Shown here: positions 48,901 to 59,270 of the stretch, in pieces
Layout: each line of letters starts with the position of its first letter
Position numbering within the stretch: position 1 is the first letter of the stretch
DNA from: Stutzerimonas stutzeri
GTDB taxonomy: Bacteria; Pseudomonadota; Gammaproteobacteria; Pseudomonadales; Pseudomonadaceae
Length of the DNA: 64,000 nucleotides
Direction of reading: 5' to 3'
NCBI RefSeq assembly: GCF_038561965.1
Contig: NZ_CP139348.1
Span: forward strand, 744,001 to 808,000
The notes under the pieces: model-generated
What the model was told of the DNA's origin: nothing
What the model saw: only the letters and a program-made list of their open reading frames with translations
The model's database searches: none
Made by a program: the position numbers and the translations under genes

Positions 48901-50460
48901 ATGCGTATCAAGATTCTCTGCCAGAACCGCGTCGGCATCCTGCGCGACATGCTCAACCTGCTGGTCGACTACGGCATCAACGTCGCCCGTGGAGAGGTGG
49001 GGGGCGAGCAGGGCAACGCCATTTACCTGCACTGTCCCAACCTGATGAACCTGCAGCTGCAGGCCCTGCGGCCAAAGATCGAGGCACTGCCCGGCGTGTT
49101 CGAGCTGCGCAAGGTCAGCCTGATGCCCAGCGAGCGGCATTCCCTGGAACTCAATGCGTTGCTCGGCGCGCTGGAGTTTCCGGTGCTGTCGATCGACATG
49201 AGCGGCGCCATCGTCGCCGCCAATCGTGCTGCCGCGCAGCTGCTCGGCGTGCGCGTCGACGAAGTGCCGGGGATGAGCCTGTCGCGCTACGCCGAGGATT
49301 TCGATCTGCCCGAGCTGGTGCGCGCCAACAAAGCGCGGATCAACGGCCTGCGGGTGAAGATCAAGGGCGACGTGTTCCTCGCCGACATTGCGCCGCTGCA
49401 ATCCGAACACGACGACAGTGAGGCATTGGCCGGCGCGGTACTGACCCTACATCGCGCCGACCGGGTCGGTGAACGCATCTACCAGGTGCGCAAGCAGGAG
49501 CTGCGTGGCTTCGACAGCATCTTCCAGAGTTCGAAAGTCATGGCGGCGGTGGTGCGCGAGGCGCGGCGCATGGCGCCGCTGGATGCGCCGCTGTTGATCG
49601 AGGGCGAAACCGGCACCGGCAAGGAGCTGCTGGCACGCGCCTGTCACCTGTCCAGCCCGCGCGGCCAGTCACCGTTTATGGCGCTCAACTGCGCCGGCTT
49701 GCCGGAGTCCATGGCCGAAACCGAGCTATTCGGCTACGGCCCTGGTGCCTTCGAGGGCGCGCGCCCGGAAGGCAAGCTCGGCCTGCTGGAGCTGACCGCT
49801 GGCGGTACGCTGTTTCTCGATGGCGTCGGCGAGATGAGTCCACGACTACAAGCCAAGCTGCTGCGCTTTCTGCAGGACGGCGGCTTCCGTCGGGTCGGCA
49901 GCGATGAGGAGGTCTATCTCGATGTGCGGGTGATCTGCGCGACCCAGCTCGACCTGTCCGAACTCTGCGCCACCGGCCAGTTTCGCCAGGATCTCTATCA
50001 CCGCCTCAATGTGCTGTCGCTGCACATTCCGCCGCTGCGCGACTGCCTGGACGGCCTGCAGCTGCTGGCGCTGCACTTCATCGATCAGGCCAGCCGGCAG
50101 ATCGGCTGTCCGCTGCCGACGCTCTCGCCGCAGGCGCTGGAGCGGCTGGCCGGCTATCACTGGCCGGGCAACGTGCGGCAGCTGGAGAACACCCTGTTCC
50201 AGGCGGTTTCGCTCTGCGAGGGCGGCACCATCAAGCCTGAGCATATTCGCCTGCCGGGCTACGGCGCAGCGCAACCGCTGGGCGATTTCTCAGTTGAGGG
50301 CGATCTGGCGAGCATCGTCGGGCGCTTCGAGAAGGCCGTGCTGGAAGGGCTGTACAAGCAGTTTCCGAGCAGCCGCCAACTGGGCAAGCGGCTCGGTGTG
50401 TCGCATACCACCATCGCCAACAAGCTGCGCGAGCATGGGGTGGGCAAGGCAGATGCGTGA
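48901..50460 (+). CDS. phhR: PhhR, TyrR-type regulator of aromatic amino acid catabolism
   Basis: The 519-residue regulator has an N-terminal ACT domain (MRIKILCQNRVGILRDMLNL), a PAS domain (about 80-190), an AAA+ domain (Walker A GETGTGKE near residue 237) and a C-terminal TyrR-type helix-turn-helix (SRQLGKRLGVSHTTIANKLR). The sigma-54 contact loop reads GAFEGA rather than GAFTGA, so it should act at sigma-70 promoters like TyrR. It is divergent from phhA, which it is expected to activate in response to phenylalanine or tyrosine. Confidence 0.93.
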   Translation: MRIKILCQNRVGILRDMLNLLVDYGINVARGEVGGEQGNAIYLHCPNLMNLQLQALRPKIEALPGVFELRKVSLMPSERHSLELNALLGALEFPVLSIDMSGAIVAANRAAAQLLGVRVDEVPGMSLSRYAEDFDLPELVRANKARINGLRVKIKGDVFLADIAPLQSEHDDSEALAGAVLTLHRADRVGERIYQVRKQELRGFDSIFQSSKVMAAVVREARRMAPLDAPLLIEGETGTGKELLARACHLSSPRGQSPFMALNCAGLPESMAETELFGYGPGAFEGARPEGKLGLLELTAGGTLFLDGVGEMSPRLQAKLLRFLQDGGFRRVGSDEEVYLDVRVICATQLDLSELCATGQFRQDLYHRLNVLSLHIPPLRDCLDGLQLLALHFIDQASRQIGCPLPTLSPQALERLAGYHWPGNVRQLENTLFQAVSLCEGGTIKPEHIRLPGYGAAQPLGDFSVEGDLASIVGRFEKAVLEGLYKQFPSSRQLGKRLGVSHTTIANKLREHGVGKADA

Positions 50461-50600
50461 GGCCTGTGGCTGTCAGTATTCGGTCGGCCCTGCTGAAGCG
50501 CCTGCATGGCAACGCAGAGCAGAGGCGGTGAGAGGCGCGACCCCGCGGTGAATGCAGGCCACAGACCTGCTCTGGAGGCCAGCTACTTCTATTTCTGATC

Positions 50601-50697
50601 GCTCCCATGCTCTGCGTGGGGGGCGTGGTTGGCGATGCTCCGCGTCGCTGGGCGCGGGAGCGCCCTGATTGGGTTCCCACGCCGGAGCGTGGGAACC
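50601..50697. repeat. Pair of REP-type hairpins (second family)
   Basis: GCTCCCATGCTCTGCGTGGG at 50601 and GGTTCCCACGCCGGAGCGTG at 50672 (its stem closes at 50697) are related hairpins with the CCCAC-GC...GCGTGGG pattern of common Pseudomonas intergenic repeats. Confidence 0.6.
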
Positions 50698-50700
50698 ATC

Positions 50701-50745
50701 AGAACGATCAGAACGATCAGAACGATCAGAACCGTCAGAATCATC
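50701..50745. repeat. 9-bp tandem repeat array
   Basis: Five consecutive 9-bp units (AGAACGATC three times, then AGAACCGTC and AGAATCATC) directly follow the second hairpin. They are related in reverse complement to the units at 27287-27313. Confidence 0.7.
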
Positions 50746-50810
50746 AGACGGGGCTGCATTAGCGCTATGTGGCGATGCTCATCGCCATTGTGGCCGCGTC
50801 CTGTGCGGTC

Positions 50811-53800
50811 TCAGCGCACGGCTTGGGTCACGGCATCGATCAACGCTTGCAGATCGATGGGTTTGCGCAGGTGCAGGGTGAAGCCTGCGGCCTTGGCTTT
50901 TTCGACGTCGCGCAGGGTGCCGTAACCGGTCAGTGCGATGCTCGGCGTATGCGAGTTGGCGCCCTGGCGGCGGATGATGGACATCATCTTGTGGCCGTCG
51001 ATTTCCGGCATGCCGACATCCGAAACGATCACATCGAAGCGGGTCTGCTCAGCCAGCTCGATGCCCTGTGCGCCGCCGTCGGCGGTGGTGACGTCCCCGC
51101 CTTCGCTTTCCAGCAGCTCGCGCATGGTGTCGAGGATGTCTGGCGAGTCATCCACCAGCAGGATCTTGATACCGGTAAGCCCGCCGGTCTGATCGGTGTT
51201 GGCCAGCTCGTTGAGTTCGAACTCGGTCTGCAAGTGCACCGGAAGCCAGACGCTGAAGCGCGCGCCACGGCCAATGCCCTCTGAGAAGCCTTCGATGCGG
51301 CCGTTATGCGCCTCGACCAACTGCTTGACCAGCGCTAGGCCTATACCCAGCCCGTGCTTGGCGCGCTGGGTATGCTGCATTTCCGCCTGGCCGAACATAT
51401 CGAACACTTTGGGCAGGAAATCTGCGGAAATTCCCTCGCCGGTATCGATGATGTCCAGGCGTGCCTGGTCGCCGTCGCGTTCGAGCTGCATGCAGATGCG
51501 CTCACCGCCCTTGGTGAATTTCCAGGCGTTGTTCAACAGATTCCAGATGATCTGATCCAGGCGCGTCGGGTCGGCTTGAATGTAAAGCGGAGCGTCCGGC
51601 TTGAAGGTCTCGAAGATCACGTTCTCGGCTTGGGCGAGGGGGGCGAACACTGCTTCGATGCCGCGCAATACTTCCTGGTAGCGCAACGTGGCGAAGTGCA
51701 ACTTGAGTTTGCCGGTACGGATGCGCGAGACATCCATCAGGTCGTCGATGATCCGTGACTGGCTGCGCACGGCGTTCTGGATCGCCTGGGTCGCCTTTTG
51801 CAAACTCTGCGAGTTTTTCGCCGCCGGTGAGCGCGAAAGCAGATCGGTGTTGAGCTGAATGAGGTTCAGCGGGTGCTTGAGCTCGTGAGACAGCACGGCG
51901 AAAAACTGGTCTTTCTGTTGATTCGCTGCCTGGATCGTCTCCAGCTCATGCTGCCTTTCGGAGTTGTTCTGGCGTTCTTCGGTCAAGTCGCGAGCAATCT
52001 TGGCGAAGCCGATTATCTTGCCATCACCGTCCACCAACGGGTTTACCAGGCCACTGAAGTAACGCTGCACGCCATCACGGCGGACATGCCAGCGTTCGTC
52101 TGACGCCTGCCCCAGCTCAAGCGCGCGTTTGCGCTCGGCCTCCGGCACCCTGGCTGCACGGTCTTGCGTGGTGTAGAGCATGTCGATGCATTGACCGAGG
52201 GCTTGCTGCTCGGTGTAGCCGAACAGCGTCTGTGCGCCGCGGCTCCAGGTGGTGATGCAACCGCTGCAGTCCAGGGTAATGATGGCGTAACCCTTGGTGC
52301 TCTGCGCCAAGAGACGCATATGTGCTTCGCCCTCCTCGAGCCGCTCTTCCGCACGGCGTCGGCCGGTAATGTCGATAAAGGTCAACACGGCGCCCTGGAT
52401 ACGATCATCCAGCGTTCGATAGGGTAGAAAGCGCGCCAGGTACCAGTGACTGCCGTCCCGTTCCATAACCTCCCGCTCGACCAGATGAAGCTCTTCGAAA
52501 GCCTTCGCCGCATCCGTGTGCAGTTGTGGATAGTCGAGGCGGTGGGTGATATCCAGCAGTGAGCGCCCGGCGTCGTTGCCGATCACATTGAAGATATCGC
52601 GCGTGCGCGGGGTGAACCATTTGATACGCAGCTTGCGGTCGACGAACAGCGTGGCGATGTCGGTCGAGGAGATCAGGTTCTGCAAGTCATCGTTGATCTT
52701 GCTGGTTTCGTCGACCTTCGTTTTGAGCTCGAAGTTGACCGTGGTCAGCTCCTCGTTGATCGACTGCAGCTCTTCCTTGCTGGTTTCCAGTTCCTCGGTG
52801 GCCGAGCGCAGCTCCTCGTTTATCGCCTGCAGTTCTTCGTTGGACGCTCGCAGCTCCTCGGTTGAGGTTTCCGAGTGTTCCATGGTGATCTGCAGCTGCT
52901 CCTTGGTCTGCTGCAGTTCGGCTTCCAGCTGGGTCAGTACGCTGTCCTTGGTTTCCGGATGCTCCAGCGTAGTGGGGTCCATGCAGGCTTCCACTTCATC
53001 GAAGATCACCAGCATGTAATCGCTGCCGGCCTCGTTGTCGCGGAACGGACGAACCACCATGTTGACGTAGTAACTGCGCCCGTCGCGCTCCAGGCGCACC
53101 CGCCGTGCCTCCACGCTCTTCCCGGTATGCGTCGCCTGATACAGCGCGGTGCGCAGTTCGAGGCGCAGCTGCGGATGCACGAGCGTCGTCAGGTTCAGCG
53201 AGGGCTCGCCGCCGACATAGCGCAAAAAATTGCCCGCACGATCGGACATATGCACGATTTCGGCATCGTGATTGACGATGACGCTGGGCGGTGCGTACTG
53301 CTCGAGCGCGCGCTGATGCACATCCGCGAAAGAGAATTTCCGGTTGCGCATGGGCGGTTCACTGAACGGTGGGCGGCTAGGCGCGGTGAGGGTGAAACCG
53401 TGATACGGCCCCGACGGCGCACGGCGCAGGGAAGAGCCCACTTCCTTGGCGCGGTAGATGCGGTTCTTCTTGTCCACCGGTGTGAACAACTGGCTACAGG
53501 CATCGGCGGTTTCCGAGCTGCCAAGGAACAGGTAGCCGCCGGGGTTGAGGGCGAAATGGAACATGCGCAGCACTTCGACCTGGATGTCCCGGTCCAGGTA
53601 GATCATCAGGTTGCGGCAGGAGATCAGGTCGATTCGCGAGAACGGTGGGTCACGCAGGATGTTGTGGCGGGCAAACAGGATGCGTTCGCGCAGCTCCTTC
53701 TGCATGCGGTAATGGCTCTGCTCCTTGACGAAGTACTGCCGCAGCCGTGTCGGCGGCACGTCGGTGACGATGGCTTCCGGGTAGATGCCGGCGCGTGCGG

Positions 53801-54983
53801 TTTCCAACGCGCGGTCGTCGATATCGGTAGCGAACACCTGTGACTGGATATCGCCCTGGGCGCCGCAAATTTCCGCCTGATCGGCCAGCAGGATGGCCAA
53901 GGAATAGGCCTCTTCGCCGGTCGAGCATGCCGCCGTCCACACGCGCAGCGATTTGTCGTCGGTATCCAGCTTCTGCTCGAACAGCGCGGGAATGATGTCG
54001 CGCTCCAGCGCCTCGAATGCTTCGCGATCACGGAAGAAATTGGTTACGCCGATCAGCATGTCGGCCAGCAGCGCCGGGGTTTCTTCCGGATGGCTTTGCA
54101 GAAACCGCGCATAGCTGGGCATGTCACGCAGCGCGTTGACTTGCATTCGCCGTTCGATACGGCGCAGCACCGTGGCCTGCTTGTAGTGCCGGAAATCGTG
54201 GCCAGTGCGCGTGCGCAGCGCCGCGAGAATCTCACGCAACGCCAATTCGTTGGGCTTGGATTGGGCATGGGCCTGGGCTTGTTCAAGTTCGCTCTGCTCG
54301 GCGCCGGCTTGCTCGGTATCGCCCGGCGAAGCAATAGGATCCTGCCGTTTCAACAGCAATTCCTGATTACGGCGTAGCTCAACCAGGCGCTGGGGCATCT
54401 CTGCGACCGGTAGCACGATATCGACCATGCCGGTGTCGATGGCGCTGCGCGGCATCGAGTCGTATTCGGCATCTGCAGGCGTCTGGGCCAGGGTGACGCC
54501 GCCTTGCTCCTTGATGCGCGACAGCCCGACCGAACCATCGGAGCCGCTGCCAGACAGCACCACGCCGACGGCATGGGTGTGGTGAACATCGGCCAGCGTA
54601 CGGAAGAACAGATCGATCGCGACCTGGGCGCCGCGCTCGCGCTCGGGCTTCACCAGCCGCAGATAGCCATCGTTCATCAGCAGGTCAAGTGCCGGCGGAA
54701 TCACATAGACGTGGTTACGCTCGATCGGGACGGGCTGGGTAACCTGAAGCACCGGCATCTTGGTGACGTTCTGCAGAATCTTGTCGGCATTGCTTTCGTG
54801 CTTGGGTGATAGGTGCATGATCACCACGAACGCCATGCCGCAATCGCGTGGCATGTGCTCGAATAGCGTCATCAAAGCCTTGAGCCCACCAGCCGATGCC
54901 CCGATTCCGATCACCGGAAAGTCCAGTGTACTTCGGCACAGATTGCTGTTTTTGGGCGTGGACGGCTCTAGGCTGGTGCTCAT
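50811..54983 (-). CDS. CheB-CheR-PAS hybrid histidine kinase
   Basis: The 1390-residue fusion contains, in order, a CheB methylesterase domain (about 22-200, Ser30 in GASAGG, GSGSDGS later), a CheR methyltransferase domain (about 225-490), a first PAS region, a coiled coil of repeated SxEELxxxNEELxxxxEEL type, two further PAS domains (about 770-1020), HisKA with the phospho-His in FFAVLSHELKHPLNLIQLN, an ATPase domain and a C-terminal receiver with VSDVGMPEIDG. CheB lacks its own receiver. It should couple protein methylation chemistry to a phosphorelay; target unknown. No chemoreceptor lies nearby. Start at 54983 gives MSTSLEPSTPKNSN; a longer frame exists upstream. Confidence 0.9.
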   Translation of the reverse strand: MSTSLEPSTPKNSNLCRSTLDFPVIGIGASAGGLKALMTLFEHMPRDCGMAFVVIMHLSPKHESNADKILQNVTKMPVLQVTQPVPIERNHVYVIPPALDLLMNDGYLRLVKPERERGAQVAIDLFFRTLADVHHTHAVGVVLSGSGSDGSVGLSRIKEQGGVTLAQTPADAEYDSMPRSAIDTGMVDIVLPVAEMPQRLVELRRNQELLLKRQDPIASPGDTEQAGAEQSELEQAQAHAQSKPNELALREILAALRTRTGHDFRHYKQATVLRRIERRMQVNALRDMPSYARFLQSHPEETPALLADMLIGVTNFFRDREAFEALERDIIPALFEQKLDTDDKSLRVWTAACSTGEEAYSLAILLADQAEICGAQGDIQSQVFATDIDDRALETARAGIYPEAIVTDVPPTRLRQYFVKEQSHYRMQKELRERILFARHNILRDPPFSRIDLISCRNLMIYLDRDIQVEVLRMFHFALNPGGYLFLGSSETADACSQLFTPVDKKNRIYRAKEVGSSLRRAPSGPYHGFTLTAPSRPPFSEPPMRNRKFSFADVHQRALEQYAPPSVIVNHDAEIVHMSDRAGNFLRYVGGEPSLNLTTLVHPQLRLELRTALYQATHTGKSVEARRVRLERDGRSYYVNMVVRPFRDNEAGSDYMLVIFDEVEACMDPTTLEHPETKDSVLTQLEAELQQTKEQLQITMEHSETSTEELRASNEELQAINEELRSATEELETSKEELQSINEELTTVNFELKTKVDETSKINDDLQNLISSTDIATLFVDRKLRIKWFTPRTRDIFNVIGNDAGRSLLDITHRLDYPQLHTDAAKAFEELHLVEREVMERDGSHWYLARFLPYRTLDDRIQGAVLTFIDITGRRRAEERLEEGEAHMRLLAQSTKGYAIITLDCSGCITTWSRGAQTLFGYTEQQALGQCIDMLYTTQDRAARVPEAERKRALELGQASDERWHVRRDGVQRYFSGLVNPLVDGDGKIIGFAKIARDLTEERQNNSERQHELETIQAANQQKDQFFAVLSHELKHPLNLIQLNTDLLSRSPAAKNSQSLQKATQAIQNAVRSQSRIIDDLMDVSRIRTGKLKLHFATLRYQEVLRGIEAVFAPLAQAENVIFETFKPDAPLYIQADPTRLDQIIWNLLNNAWKFTKGGERICMQLERDGDQARLDIIDTGEGISADFLPKVFDMFGQAEMQHTQRAKHGLGIGLALVKQLVEAHNGRIEGFSEGIGRGARFSVWLPVHLQTEFELNELANTDQTGGLTGIKILLVDDSPDILDTMRELLESEGGDVTTADGGAQGIELAEQTRFDVIVSDVGMPEIDGHKMMSIIRRQGANSHTPSIALTGYGTLRDVEKAKAAGFTLHLRKPIDLQALIDAVTQAVR

Positions 54984-55147
54984 CGATTCCTCGGTATTCT
55001 TGTTTTCCGGACTTCCGGGGCGGGCGGCATAGAAGGCAGACAGCAATACCGGGGGCGGATTCCTTCGCTCAGCTGCGTGCTGCCGAACGGATGATAAAGG
55101 TTCGCCACGTTGATTGCTGCGCACAAGCACCAGCGTCCAGCGAGGTG

Positions 55148-56524
<1,377 letters not shown>

Positions 56525-56541
56525 GAGGTGCTCCGGGAAAA

Positions 56542-56557
56542 AGGCTTATATAAGCCT
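56542..56557. promoter_or_regulatory. 16-bp palindrome upstream of sdaA
   Basis: AGGCTTATATAAGCCT is a perfect palindrome 18 bases from the sdaA start. It could be an operator overlapping the promoter or a leader hairpin. The cognate protein is unknown. Confidence 0.55.
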
Positions 56558-56634
56558 AGACCTCCAGACGCTCACGAATGTTGATTAGACGCAGCAGGGG
56601 CTGCAGCGATCTGCCGATACGCTTTCCAGCGGGC

Positions 56635-57582
56635 CTATCTGGCCACCGGTACGGACCCGCCCCAGGGGTTGGCTTCCAGGCTGTTGTGCACCGCGGTAGC
56701 CGCCTGGGCCGCTTGGCCGATGGCGACGCTGATCTGCTTCAAGCCCATGGTCACGTCGCCAATGGCATACAGCCCGTGTAGCGAGGTTTGCAGGTGTTCG
56801 TCCACCTTCACGCCGCCGCACGCGTCACAGTCCAGGCCTAGCTGGATGGCCAGTTCGGAGCGAAAGCGCGCCCCCAGATTGGGGTAGATGATGTCGAAGT
56901 GGTGCCGTTCGCCGCGGCAGGTCAGCAGGTCAATGCCGGTTTCGCAAGGTTGCATGGACTCGACGCGGTCGCTGATCACGCGGATCGCATAATGCTCGGC
57001 CAGTGCGATGGCCTGGTCGCAGGCGTCCTGCTCGCCATGCACCACCACCGTGACCTGATCGGTGAAGGTGCGCAGGAACACCGCATGGTTGATGGCGTTC
57101 TCCGCTTCGCCATAGACCGCAACGTTGTCGCCGTCGACTTCATAGCCATCGCAGATCGCACAGAGCCGCACCTTGCCCTCGGCGATCGCCGTCTCGACGT
57201 CGGGCATGTCCGGCAGTGTGTCCTCGATGCCAGTGGCGAGAATGATCCGCCGCGTCACGCAGGTCTGCTCGCCATAGCGCACACTGAAGCCCTCTAGATG
57301 GGGTTCGATATGGTCCACTCGGCCGTGCTCTATCCGTGCACCATAGCCGCCGGCCTGTTCGCGCAATCGCACCAGCAGATCGTTGCCGGTGATGCCCGGC
57401 GGAAAGCCCGGATAATTACGCGAGCGCGGTATCCACGACGCCCGGCTCGACCCTGCATCCACCACCATGCAGCTGCGCCGGAAGCGCGCCAGATAGAGTG
57501 CCGCGGTCAGGCCGGCTGGCCCTCCGCCGATGATCAGGCAATCGGTCACTGCGGGGTGCAGGTTCGCTTGGTCGTTAGTCAT
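56635..57582 (-). CDS. Thioredoxin reductase-like FAD/NAD(P) oxidoreductase
   Basis: The 315-residue flavoprotein has an FAD-binding GGGPAGLTAALYLARFRR near residue 17, the redox-pair region KVRLCAICDGYEVDGDNVAV (CxxC) near residue 138, and a terminal GLYAIGDVTMGLKQISVAIG FAD motif. The NAD(P) loop reads GEAENAINHAV rather than GxGxxA, so electron donor or activity may differ from TrxB. No thioredoxin gene adjoins. ATG at 57582; a GTG immediately upstream is possible. Confidence 0.85.
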   Translation of the reverse strand: MTNDQANLHPAVTDCLIIGGGPAGLTAALYLARFRRSCMVVDAGSSRASWIPRSRNYPGFPPGITGNDLLVRLREQAGGYGARIEHGRVDHIEPHLEGFSVRYGEQTCVTRRIILATGIEDTLPDMPDVETAIAEGKVRLCAICDGYEVDGDNVAVYGEAENAINHAVFLRTFTDQVTVVVHGEQDACDQAIALAEHYAIRVISDRVESMQPCETGIDLLTCRGERHHFDIIYPNLGARFRSELAIQLGLDCDACGGVKVDEHLQTSLHGLYAIGDVTMGLKQISVAIGQAAQAATAVHNSLEANPWGGSVPVAR

Positions 57583-57936
57583 CACAGATGGCCCTGGCGG
57601 GTGTTAGCCAATAGAAGGCGGTGCCGGAGAGAAAGTTCGGCCCAGCCGATGGATGCAATGTTCTGTTTTGAGAGCTGGTCGGACCTTAAGCCCTTGTGCC
57701 AGAGCCTCCGATGGCCAACACTGCGCCGCTCAGTGACCGTGCGGATTCAATCCGTACTGATCGGTCACTGCCATTCCAAGAAAGGCCAGTCTGCGACTCC
57801 GTTCGCCGTGCACTGGTCGCCTCGCTACAAAGTCAGCTGCGCCACACCCGGCGACGGTTGAACCACATCGAATCGCATACCACTCGAACGGAGCTCACGA
57901 GGCGCCGTGCCGAGCTTATTTCCCGTGGGGGTAGAA
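57583..57936. other. Intergenic region upstream of the first DctP gene
   Basis: It contains GTTTTGAGAGCTGGTCGGAC at 57665-57684, identical over 20 bases to 59006-59025, and CCTTGTGCCA at 57692-57701, also repeated at 59034-59043. The 3' part (ACTCG..GCTCACGAGGCG..TTTCCCGT) resembles the leader of the second DctP gene. No gene is seen. Confidence 0.6.
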
Positions 57937-58932
57937 GTGTTCAAGTCTCTGGTTATTGCGCCTTTCGCGGCGCTGGTCGTCATCCTTTCGCCAATGGCTG
58001 CTCAGGCCGCGGAGCCCATCGTCATCAAGTTTGCCCACGTCGTGGCGGACGACACGCCCAAGGGCAAGGGCGCTCTGTTGTTTCAGAAGCTGGTGCGCGA
58101 GCGGCTGGCAGGCAAGGTAGACGTCGAGGTTTATCCGAACTCCACGCTGGTGGGGGACGCTGACGAGATGCAGGCGTTGCTCGACAACAAGGTGCAGATG
58201 CTGGCGCCCTCGCTATCCAAGTTCATCGAGTACTCGCCGAAGCTGGAAGTATTCGACCTGCCATTCCTGTTCGATGACGCCGCCGCCGTTGCGCGCTTCC
58301 AGAAGCGTGAAGCAAGCCGTGAACTGCTGCGCTCGATGGCTGGCCGCGGCATCTACGGCCTGGCGTACTGGAACAACGGTCTCAAGCAGCTTTCGGCCAA
58401 TCAGCCACTGCGGAGTCCGGCCGATGCGGCGGGGCTGGCGTTCCGCATTCAGCCCTCACCGGTGCTCGAGGCGCAGTTCGCCGCGGTCGACGCCACGGCG
58501 GTGCGGTTGCCGTTCTCCGAGGTGTCCAAGGCGATGCAGAGCGGTAAGGTGCAGGGCACCGAGGGGCCGTGGTCGAACATCCGTGGCCAGAACGCTGGCC
58601 TCAAGCAGAGCTATGTCACCGAGACCAATCACGGCGTGCTCAACTACATGCTGGTGACCAACCTGGAGTTCTGGACCAGCATTCCCTTCGCCGTACGCTC
58701 GGAGCTGGACAACATCGTGCTCGAGGTCACCCAGACCGTGAACGCCGAGGCCGCCTCGATCAACGAGCGTGAGCGCGAGCAGCTACTGGCCGGTGGCAGC
58801 ACCACTCTGGTCACCCTGACTCCCGAGCAGCGCCAGGCCTGGCGAGCGAAGATGCAACCGGTGTGGAAGTCGTTCGAAGCACAGATCGGTGCAGACATCA
58901 TGCGCGCGGCGATGACTGTCAACCGTCGCTGA
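57937..58932 (+). CDS. TRAP transporter solute-binding protein DctP, copy 1
   Basis: The 331-residue periplasmic protein has a signal peptide (MFKSLVIAPFAALVVILSPM..AAQA) and the DctP domain (PIVIKFAHVVADDTPKGKGA; FRIQPSPVLEAQFAAVDATA with the carboxylate-binding Arg). It binds a carboxylic acid for a TRAP-type importer, but the DctQ and DctM subunits are not adjacent. GTG at 57937 is chosen because it aligns with the ATG of the paralogue. A tandem copy follows 338 bases later. Confidence 0.88.
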   Translation: MFKSLVIAPFAALVVILSPMAAQAAEPIVIKFAHVVADDTPKGKGALLFQKLVRERLAGKVDVEVYPNSTLVGDADEMQALLDNKVQMLAPSLSKFIEYSPKLEVFDLPFLFDDAAAVARFQKREASRELLRSMAGRGIYGLAYWNNGLKQLSANQPLRSPADAAGLAFRIQPSPVLEAQFAAVDATAVRLPFSEVSKAMQSGKVQGTEGPWSNIRGQNAGLKQSYVTETNHGVLNYMLVTNLEFWTSIPFAVRSELDNIVLEVTQTVNAEAASINEREREQLLAGGSTTLVTLTPEQRQAWRAKMQPVWKSFEAQIGADIMRAAMTVNRR

Positions 58933-59270
58933 TCTCTGGCCCCGGTTTGGCTGGCAGCGCTGCGTTTGCCACTTCGCTGTCAGCCACGGTCAGGTTGAAA
59001 GTCTCGTTTTGAGAGCTGGTCGGACTTTTCCGGCCTTGTGCCATGCGCGGTGATCACTAAGACTTTCGTATGGCTGCGGGCGGCCCTGGCGCCGCATTCT
59101 CTGCCAGCCACATTCCAATAAAGGTCAGCCAGTGACTGCCGCAGATCACTGATTTGGCCACCTCAGAAAAAAGGCCGGCTGCGTTGTTGCGTTAGCCAGG
59201 CCTATCAATATCGATAAACCACTCGACGGCGCTCACGAGGCGTCTTCGGGCTTTTCCCGTTGGGGGTCAG
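58933..59270. other. Intergenic region upstream of the second DctP gene
   Basis: It holds the second copies of the two repeated elements described upstream of the first DctP gene (59006-59025 and 59034-59043) and a similar leader. No gene is seen. Confidence 0.6.

Larger units (their letters stand above)
50461..50810. other. Intergenic region with hairpins and a 9-bp repeat array
   Basis: No gene is supported here. The region holds the two hairpins and the tandem repeat described below. Confidence 0.65.
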
